DNA from: Luteolibacter sp. SL250
GTDB lineage: Bacteria; Verrucomicrobiota; Verrucomicrobiia; Verrucomicrobiales; Akkermansiaceae
Assembly (NCBI RefSeq): GCF_026625605.1
Contig: NZ_CP113054.1
Location: 1,364,001-1,428,000 of the forward strand
DNA length: 64,000 nucleotides
Direction of reading: 5' to 3'
Shown: piece by piece, positions 58,534-64,000 of the stretch
How positions within the stretch are numbered: the stretch's first letter is position 1
How the letters are laid out: every line of letters begins with the position of its first letter
Position numbers and translations under genes: made by a program
The notes under the pieces: model-generated
What the model saw: only the letters and a program-made list of their open reading frames with translations
The model's database searches: none
What the model was told of the DNA's origin: nothing

Positions 58534-60132
58534 TCAGTTCGGTTTGGCTTTGGCGTCACGGATGGCATCCCTCGCGCCCTGGACGGCGGCGGTGCCCATC
58601 CCGGCGCGGAGCTGCTCGGCGAGGTCGCCCACGGCGGCGGAGTCGATGAGTTCGGGAAAGGATTCGGCGGCGTCCTCCACCAGCTGCAGGAAGTCGGCAT
58701 CGCTGATGCCGGTGTCCTGCACGCGGCTTGCAAGGTCCGTGAGAAGCGGGCGGATCGGGGCCAGCACGTTCGGTCTCACCCCCAGCGCGGCGGCGAGGGA
58801 AGACTCCAGCAGCGTCCGGGTGTCCGTCGCTGTGTTGAGTGCCGTGGTGGTGGCAGGCGCGGGCGGTGTGCCAGGCGCAACCGGCAGGGAGGTTTCACCC
58901 ACGGCCAGCTCATCAGCGTCCGCTTCCTGGACGCCCAGGGTGGAGATCAACCAAGGCTTCGACAGGCGGATGCCCAGATCCTTCGCGGCCTTCGCCCGGG
59001 CGATATCCTCGCTGACGTTCTGGCGGGTCTTCGTCCGCAGTTTGATGGTGACCAGGCACGGCGCATCCAGACCGTAGTAGTATTCCACCACCCGCTTCGT
59101 GAGCTGGCGGTCGATGGTTTCGCCCACCCATGCCGCGTTGTCCGCGTCCAGTTCGTCGGCGTCCTCCTGCTGTGGGTTGGATCCCACCGCGTTCGACCGG
59201 GAAATGGTGGAGAGGTCACCACCGCGCCACAACATGACGATGGCCCGGTCCATCCGGTCGATCAGCTTTTCATACGGCATGTCGCCGCCGCCCTTCAGGT
59301 CCAGCACATGGATCTTGTCGCCGCTGTTGACCACCGCGCCGTATTCGCTGCCGATGCTGGCGATGGCCTGCGCCATCTCCATCCATCCGGCGTCACCCTT
59401 CTTCGCGGACGTCTCGCCCAGGAACGCGGGCATGCCGTGGCGGTCGCAATAGGTCAGCCAGTCCTGGAGGGGAATCTGCTTGAACATCCTGGCGATGACG
59501 GACGCCAGCATCACGCCGCGCCCCTTCGCCGTGAACCAGGCGCTGCGTCCACCCATCGTCTCCAGATCCACGCCGGTCAGAGAATAAGCGGACTCCAGGA
59601 AGCGCATCTTGCCCGTGGTCGTCTCGAACATCCATGTCGGGATCTTGATCAGCCGGGCGGACAGTCCGTTCCGGGACGGCTTCCACACGATGTGGTGGGC
59701 ACCGTAGCGTTTCCCGTAGGCATCCATCACCTGCTGGACGAAGAGGCGCATGCCGCCGGTTTCCTCCGGCTCCATGGCATCCTCCGCCACCAGGTTCTGG
59801 AAGAACTCCTCGCAGCGGCCCTTCTGGTCTTCCGCCAGCTTCTTCTGGTTGGCCCGGACCTCCGGCTTGATCTCGACGTCGTAGCCGTAGCGGGACACGG
59901 CGGCCTTCGCCTTCGGGGCCACGGTGGAAATCGTGTCATCGTGCAGCTCCAGCCACTCCATCAGCCACGCCGCCCGTGCGATCTCGCCCCGGGAGAATGC
60001 CTCCAGGTAGCTCACCACCCGGTCCGGTGTCAGGTTCCGCAGCGGGTTGAATCGCTGCTGCTTTTCCAGGCGGATCCGCTCCGTGGAAACCGGCTGCCCA
60101 TTCGGGCCGACAATGCGCGGAGTGCCCATCAT
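58534..60132 (-). CDS. Phage portal protein (DUF935, Mu gp29-like)
   Basis: 532 residues. 'NLTPDRVVSYLEAFSRGEIA', 'WLMEWLELHDDTISTVAPKA' and 'RVVEYYYGLDAP' are the family landmarks of DUF935 portals; 'QDWLTYCDRHGMPAFLGETS' lies mid-protein. Portals form the dodecameric vertex through which DNA is packaged. The gene precedes the I-like protease by 5 bp; a 130 bp gap separates it from the terminase gene. Confidence 0.88.
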   Translation of the reverse strand: MMGTPRIVGPNGQPVSTERIRLEKQQRFNPLRNLTPDRVVSYLEAFSRGEIARAAWLMEWLELHDDTISTVAPKAKAAVSRYGYDVEIKPEVRANQKKLAEDQKGRCEEFFQNLVAEDAMEPEETGGMRLFVQQVMDAYGKRYGAHHIVWKPSRNGLSARLIKIPTWMFETTTGKMRFLESAYSLTGVDLETMGGRSAWFTAKGRGVMLASVIARMFKQIPLQDWLTYCDRHGMPAFLGETSAKKGDAGWMEMAQAIASIGSEYGAVVNSGDKIHVLDLKGGGDMPYEKLIDRMDRAIVMLWRGGDLSTISRSNAVGSNPQQEDADELDADNAAWVGETIDRQLTKRVVEYYYGLDAPCLVTIKLRTKTRQNVSEDIARAKAAKDLGIRLSKPWLISTLGVQEADADELAVGETSLPVAPGTPPAPATTTALNTATDTRTLLESSLAAALGVRPNVLAPIRPLLTDLASRVQDTGISDADFLQLVEDAAESFPELIDSAAVGDLAEQLRAGMGTAAVQGARDAIRDAKAKPN

Positions 60133-60262
60133 CGGGAACCTCCTTCCACATCGACCCCGGAATGGCCTCTTGCAAGGCCCTGCAAGGGTCTAAAACGCGC
60201 CGCAAGCCCTTTTGGCTCCCATGACAGCGAAACGGGGGTCCGTGTTAGAAATCGGGCGATCT
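60133..60262. promoter_or_regulatory. Unusual 130 bp gap between terminase and portal genes
   Basis: All other gaps in this phage region are short, so this one may hold signals. TGCAAGG occurs twice, 10 bp apart (60171-60177 and 60181-60187), the first within the palindrome CTTGCAAG (60169-60176), which also occurs in full at 43333-43342. No promoter motif was convincing. Confidence 0.3.
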
Positions 60263-61708
60263 TCACAGACCACCTCCCATCCTACGATTTTGCGGCCTCA
60301 TCGACTCGATGCTCTGGAACGCGAACGGGCCTGAATTGTCCTTCCCCGCATGGATGCCGAGAGCCAGCGCCCAGAAGCGGTCGGCGTGTCCGTCCTCATC
60401 GCTATCGGCCACGAACCGGATGTTGCCGGACTTGGTCGTCTCCTTGCGGATCTTCCGCAGATCGGAGATGAAAGGGTCATCCCCGAACGGGATCCGGATG
60501 CCGAGATCCTCGAACGCGCTGCGGACCGGATAGGCAAGGTCTTCCTTCACCGGACCGGAGAAATTGACCCCCTCGATCTTGTAGCTGCCGAACCGCTCCG
60601 CAGCCCGCTCCGCGAACTGCATGCCCAGGCCGGTCCTGTCGATGCAGGTCCTGCGGCAGACCTCCAGCCATGGGTAGATCACGCTCTCCTGGGTGGAGAA
60701 CATCATCTTGTGCAGGTCGATCCGCTTCCGGACGAAATACACGCCGCCCACCTTCTCCAGGATGATCAGGGATGTCAGGTCATGGGTCCGGCCAATGTCC
60801 AGACCGGCATAGAGCGGGTTCGTGCAGCGCCGGGCATCCTCCAGCGTGTATTCCCACGCCTCGCCTTCCTTGTAGCAGCAGGCGTCGATCAGGGCGTATT
60901 CCAGGAAGGCGGCCGCATCGTCGGCAGGCACGCACATATACTCCTGCTGGAAGGTTTCCTCATCCCGCGCCCGCTTGCGCTGATAGGTGAAGTAGTCCGC
61001 CTCATCCATCTCAAGCCGCGGATCTCCCTCCACCAGCTTCGTCTGGAGCTTCCACAGGAATCCTTGGTCCAGCGCATCCTGGAGCGTCACCCGGTGGTAA
61101 CTGAAAGCCTTCGGATTGCCCTTCTCCTTGATCTCCCGGATCAGGGTGTTGAAGTAGTTTCCGCTGCCCCGGTGGGTGGAGATGATGGCCAGGGCACCGC
61201 CCCAGTCGATCGTCGGACCGGCGATGGCATACACGCTGCCGGGATCTTTCCGCAGGGCGAACTCATCCAGCTTCACGTAGCCGCCCCGGCCCGCGAAGGC
61301 ATCCGGGTTGCTGGACAGGGAGTGCAGTGGCGCACTGGCAAAGTCGATGACATGCACGGAGTGGCTGTTGCCCTTGTCATCCGTGAGCACCTTCTCGCCG
61401 CAGTCCGTGGCCGCCACATGCAGGATGCGGGCAAAGCCCATGCAATCGCGGACATACTGCCGGGCCGTCAGCTCATCCCGGCTGCTCACCCAGGTCTGGA
61501 GGCGGTTCGTCGCCAGGGAATGGCGGCGCACATCCTCGTAGGAGCTGCCGTAGGAAATGCCGATCCGGCGGCCCTTCTCCATCAGCTTCATGATGGAGGT
61601 GTCGCGGATCCACTTCTCCTGGTATTCCAGCATGAAGACGTCCCGCTCCGGGATGTTCTTCGCCCGGCCCTTGAAATCCTTCGCGTGTGATGGACGGGTC
61701 TTGCTCAC
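60263..61708 (-). CDS. Phage terminase large subunit (Mu gp28-like)
   Basis: 481 residues from the GTG at 61708 ('VSKTRPSHAKDFKGRAK'), whose first bases overlap the gp27 stop (GTGA). An adapted ATP loop 'KGRRIGISYGSS' lies near residue 45-56; 'GYVKLDEFALRKDPGS' is the Walker B/coupling region. The C-terminal nuclease has 'LYAGLDIGRTHDLT' and 'DSDEDGHADRFWALAL' with the acidic metal residues. It packages phage DNA into proheads. Frames upstream of 61708 are out of register with gp27 and rejected. Confidence 0.88.
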   Translation of the reverse strand: MSKTRPSHAKDFKGRAKNIPERDVFMLEYQEKWIRDTSIMKLMEKGRRIGISYGSSYEDVRRHSLATNRLQTWVSSRDELTARQYVRDCMGFARILHVAATDCGEKVLTDDKGNSHSVHVIDFASAPLHSLSSNPDAFAGRGGYVKLDEFALRKDPGSVYAIAGPTIDWGGALAIISTHRGSGNYFNTLIREIKEKGNPKAFSYHRVTLQDALDQGFLWKLQTKLVEGDPRLEMDEADYFTYQRKRARDEETFQQEYMCVPADDAAAFLEYALIDACCYKEGEAWEYTLEDARRCTNPLYAGLDIGRTHDLTSLIILEKVGGVYFVRKRIDLHKMMFSTQESVIYPWLEVCRRTCIDRTGLGMQFAERAAERFGSYKIEGVNFSGPVKEDLAYPVRSAFEDLGIRIPFGDDPFISDLRKIRKETTKSGNIRFVADSDEDGHADRFWALALGIHAGKDNSGPFAFQSIESMRPQNRRMGGGL

Positions 61709-62274
61709 AGCAGCTTCAGTTGCTTCTCGATGACCTCCAGTGTCTCCGGCGACAGCCCGCCACCGGACTTGATCTCCCGGGCCTTCGCCTCCAGTTCGTC
61801 CAGGCGCTTCGCCTTGGACTCCAGCAGCGCGATCCTCCGCGCGTCGTGTTCCAGCGACTTCCGCGCCAGCCCGACCTTCGCCAGGGCCACGTAGCCCTTC
61901 ACGTCCCCGGCCTCCAGCATCTCCGCCGTGAAGATGGTCTGCGCCACCCGTTCCAGATCCTCCGGTGTGATGGACGGATCCGCAGCAAGCTGGAGCTTCG
62001 CCTGGAGCGCACGCTCCGCAGCCTTCACCATGCGCTGCTGCTGCCGATAGTAGGAAAGCCACTCGTAGAACGTGGACACCGAGACGGTGAAACCATGCTC
62101 CTCCTGGATGTGGACCAGCATTTCCTCCACGTTGCGACCGTCCGTGCCATCCGTGGGGTGCATCAGCAGCCACAGCGTTTCCTGGTCCACCTCCGGGAGT
62201 CCCTTCAGCTTGGCATCGCTGCGGACCTTGGGAGCGGAGTCCCAGCCCGGCTTGCCTGTTCGTTCGTTGGCCAT
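61705..62274 (-). CDS. DUF3486 (Mu gp27-like, terminase small subunit position)
   Basis: 189 residues. An N-terminal HTH-like part ('VDQETLWLLMHPTDG', 'HGFTVSVSTFYEWLSYYRQQ') is followed by a long coiled coil ('ARRIALLESKAKRLDELEAK'). This is the DUF3486/Mu gp27 layout and position, thought to be the DNA-recognising terminase partner. Overlaps the terminase start by 4 bp. Confidence 0.8.
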   Translation of the reverse strand: MANERTGKPGWDSAPKVRSDAKLKGLPEVDQETLWLLMHPTDGTDGRNVEEMLVHIQEEHGFTVSVSTFYEWLSYYRQQQRMVKAAERALQAKLQLAADPSITPEDLERVAQTIFTAEMLEAGDVKGYVALAKVGLARKSLEHDARRIALLESKAKRLDELEAKAREIKSGGGLSPETLEVIEKQLKLL

Positions 62275-62288
62275 TCACGGAAATCGGT

Positions 62289-62552
62289 TCAGAGGGTTGC
62301 GAGAAGCACGCGGCCACGCTCGGTGATCGCGTATTGTTGGATGGAGTCGTCCAGGTCGGAGGGCACCAGCACGATGAAGCCACCCTTCACCAGCCAGCCG
62401 ATGTGGTTGGTCCACTCCTCATCCGTCACCGGTGGGCGGAGCAGCGTGGAGACGAAGTTCCGGAGGATGGAAACCTCCACGGCATACCCCTGCGCGTTCT
62501 TGAGCGTCTCAAGGATCGTGCGGCGGATGATGGTGATGCGTGCGGGATCCAT
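62289..62552 (-). CDS. Winged-helix phage protein (Mu gp26/VpaChn25_0724-like)
   Basis: 87 residues. Sequence reads as a winged helix: 'RRTILETLKNAQGYAVEVSI' (helices 1-2), 'EEWTNHIGWLVKGGFIVLVP' (helix 3 and wing) and 'ITERGRVLLATL'. Small proteins of this VpaChn25_0724 type occupy the position just before gp27 in Mu-like phages. Probably DNA-binding; role unknown. Confidence 0.7.
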   Translation of the reverse strand: MDPARITIIRRTILETLKNAQGYAVEVSILRNFVSTLLRPPVTDEEWTNHIGWLVKGGFIVLVPSDLDDSIQQYAITERGRVLLATL

Positions 62553-62554
62553 GG

Positions 62555-62968
62555 TCAGCGGGAGGAACGGGGTTTGGGGCCAAATTGCAGATCCAGTCGC
62601 GCATGCCAGTCGCGGGCCACGTCATCCATCTTTTCCTTGATGCGGGTCTCACGCTCCTGACCGGACTCCAGCAGCTGCCTGTACTGCTCCCCCTGGTCGC
62701 GGCGGAGATCTCGGAGATCTTGATCGAACCGCTCCATCCGATCCGTGAGCGGCTTGATGTCGTTGAAGGTCACAAAGCCCGGCGTGTTCTGGATCCGGAT
62801 CGGTTGCCCCGAAATGCTCACGCTGGACTCCGCCTTCGCTTCCTCTTTCCAGCGCTTCTTCAGGATCGGCCCGAGGATGGCCGCGATCAGAGCCATGGTG
62901 AACGTGGAGATCCACCCCAGCAGCTTGAGCACCTCATCGAACGTGATGTTGGAAAGCGTATCCATCAT
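62555..62968 (-). CDS. Phage membrane protein with coiled coil (gp25/DUF2730-position, holin-like)
   Basis: 137 residues from the ATG at 62968, which overlaps the upstream stop (ATGA). One membrane helix (~14-36, 'LLGWISTFTMALIAAILGPI') precedes a basic 'KKRWKEEAK' and a ~60-residue coiled coil ('MERFDQDLRDLRRDQGEQYR'). Mu gp25 (DUF2730) has the same design at the same place. It could be a holin or spanin-like lysis factor; the context of an endolysin two genes away supports a lysis role. Confidence 0.6.
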   Translation of the reverse strand: MMDTLSNITFDEVLKLLGWISTFTMALIAAILGPILKKRWKEEAKAESSVSISGQPIRIQNTPGFVTFNDIKPLTDRMERFDQDLRDLRRDQGEQYRQLLESGQERETRIKEKMDDVARDWHARLDLQFGPKPRSSR

Positions 62969-63189
62969 CGTGCCAGTCCCTTTCCACCCGCGAACCGTGC
63001 CCCTGCTTCCAGGATGCAAAGCCCGTGCACATACCTTGCGGCATCCGTCTCCGGCTCCGTCCGCACCGCCGCCCAATAAGCCTTGCCCAGCTTCTTGCGG
63101 GACAGCCGGGCGACCGCCTTCTCAGGATTCCGCTTCGTGACCAGGCGCTGGATGATCTCCTCGCCGCTCACGGTGTGGATCCTTTCCAT
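62965..63189 (-). CDS. Small phage protein
   Basis: 74 residues, basic and helical ('EEIIQRLVTKRNPEKAVARL', 'RKKLGKAYWAAVRTEPETDA'), ending in a Gly/Ala-rich 'AGARFAGGKG' stretch. It overlaps the endolysin gene by 22 bp and the next gene by 4 bp. No family recognised. Confidence 0.55.
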   Translation of the reverse strand: MERIHTVSGEEIIQRLVTKRNPEKAVARLSRKKLGKAYWAAVRTEPETDAARYVHGLCILEAGARFAGGKGLAR

Positions 63190-63932
63190 TGGGTTCTGAT
63201 CCAGCTCCGGATCCCGCCTGCGATCACCTTCGCCAGAAGGGCACGCTCGCCCGTCTCATCGAACTGTGACCACTCCGCCGGGTTGTCGCCGAAGAACGGC
63301 TCCACCAACGCACAAGGACAGTGGGGAAGGGAGAGGAACAAGGCCCCGCGATCCTTAGGCGACTTCGGCTTCAGGCCACGGGAGACACGGTTCGGATAGG
63401 CTTGGTCCAGCGCATCCAGGATGGACTTCGCCAGGGTCACCCCACGGACGGAGTCCTTCCAGTGCAGGACCTCATGGCCCTTCGCCTTCTTGTCGTAGGC
63501 GTTGAAATGGAACTCGACCGCACCGGTGATGCCGTCCGTCAGCATCTGCTGGGCGAGCCACCGCATGGCGGACTCGTAGCCATTCCCCTTGTAGAGCGAA
63601 TAGATGGAAACCCGGATGCCCCACTCCCGCAGCCAACCCGCGACGAGTTGGATCACCGGCAGGTTGTAGTCCTCCTCGGACACACCACCCGCACCCACAT
63701 TGCCCTCATCACCGGCCCGGCCATGTCCCAGGCACAGCGCGATGTGCTGTGAGCTATCAACCTTCGGCAGCGGCGCGATCGGCACCAGCTCCGCTTCAGG
63801 CGTCCCGGGAGCAGGAAAGCCCAGCTTGTCATTGATGAGGTCCAGCAGCTCGGCGGTCACATCCTCAGACCAGGGCATCCCGCTCCGGTTCGTGATGTGC
63901 CACCGTGCGGTGGTGAGAAGATCGGCCTTCAT
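63168..63932 (-). CDS. Phage endolysin, N-acetylmuramoyl-L-alanine amidase (Amidase_3)
   Basis: 254 residues. An N-terminal ~60-residue segment precedes an Amidase_3 domain with 'IALCLGHGRAGDEGNVGAGG' (zinc His), 'EEDYNLPVIQLVAG' (Glu), 'AVEFHFNAYDKKAKGHE' (zinc His) and 'CALVEPFFGDNPAEW' (catalytic Glu). It opens the visible part of the lysis region and should cut host peptidoglycan at lysis. Without signal peptide, it would rely on a holin. It differs from the host lipoprotein amidase at 42316. Confidence 0.88.
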   Translation of the reverse strand: MKADLLTTARWHITNRSGMPWSEDVTAELLDLINDKLGFPAPGTPEAELVPIAPLPKVDSSQHIALCLGHGRAGDEGNVGAGGVSEEDYNLPVIQLVAGWLREWGIRVSIYSLYKGNGYESAMRWLAQQMLTDGITGAVEFHFNAYDKKAKGHEVLHWKDSVRGVTLAKSILDALDQAYPNRVSRGLKPKSPKDRGALFLSLPHCPCALVEPFFGDNPAEWSQFDETGERALLAKVIAGGIRSWIRTQWKGSTP

Positions 63933-63953
63933 GTTGACGTTCTTGGTTTGGAT

Positions 63954-64000
63954 CGTGGCTGTGGCGTCCCGCCGCAGGCCGTGGCTGTGGCGTCTCGCCG
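63954..64000. repeat. 26 bp tandem repeat running off the window
   Basis: CGTGGCTGTGGCGTCCCGCC (at 63954) recurs 26 bp later as CGTGGCTGTGGCGTCTCGCC (63980), with one difference, and the second copy is cut by the window end. It lies just upstream of the endolysin gene. Confidence 0.6.

Larger units (their letters stand above)
43220..64000 (-). mobile_element. Mu-like prophage, late (structural) half, continuing past the window
   Basis: Twenty-four consecutive minus-strand genes, densely packed and often overlapping by 4 bp. From the right, the order endolysin, small protein, membrane/coiled-coil protein, gp26-, gp27-, gp28- and gp29-like follows the order of phage Mu. A Mu I-like protease, capsid and gp36-like gene follow, and F- and G-like genes appear later than in Mu. 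The tail module shows no sheath gene, so a non-contractile tail is likely. The left boundary lies between 43189 and 43345; the right end, transposase and repressor are outside the window. Confidence 0.85.

Overview
This 64 kb window is GC-rich bacterial chromosome. I infer a member of the Verrucomicrobiota (Luteolibacter/Akkermansia-like relatives). The grounds are secreted proteins with calcium-loop 'DxDGDGxSN...GTDPF' segments, a division/cell-wall (dcw) cluster carrying an extra LysM gene, short palindromic intergenic elements, and a meso-diaminopimelate-type MurE. The assignment comes from gene content, not from a 16S gene.

Positions 1-4.2 kb hold a PH-domain gene end, an LptF/LptG-type permease, a SulP transporter and a small membrane protein. 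Positions 4.26-11.2 kb hold an XRE-type regulator divergent from a secreted-protein locus: a small exported protein, a large exported protein ending in an HExxH zincin domain, and a membrane-anchored partner. Behind them lies a 5'-truncated second protease module with its own partner. The two modules share a nearly identical 181 bp segment at their 5' side and a conserved 3' tail, and differ in between. This looks like the orphan-cassette layout of polymorphic toxin loci. The full-length protease has lost its last ~40 codons to a one-base frameshift.

Positions 11.2-29.2 kb carry ordinary host genes: an RlpA-like lipoprotein, a divergent DHPS, chorismate synthase, a CvpA-like membrane protein, GatB, a 1930-residue thioester alpha-2-macroglobulin, a lipoprotein lipase, L28, two PIN-domain toxin-antitoxin pairs flanking an ATP-grasp-like gene, and several small unknowns. 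Positions 29.4-41.0 kb are the dcw cluster: mraZ, rsmH, ftsL, ftsI, murE, murF, mraY, murD, a LysM gene and ftsW, mostly with overlapping or near-touching ends. A 105 bp-period tandem repeat lies between mraZ and rsmH. The cluster stops after ftsW at a large inverted repeat. rpsI-rplM and a lipoprotein amidase follow on the minus strand.

From about 43.2 kb to the right edge all genes lie on the minus strand and form the late half of a Mu-like prophage. Read right to left they are: endolysin, two small lysis-region genes, gp26-, gp27-, gp28- (terminase) and gp29-like (portal) genes, protease/scaffold, decoration protein, capsid, gp36-like gene, an adenine methylase, F- and G-like morphogenesis genes, then a tail module with a tube-like protein, an SGNH esterase, a short tape measure and a hub-like protein. 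Transposition and early genes would lie beyond position 64000. No rRNA, tRNA or CRISPR array was seen.
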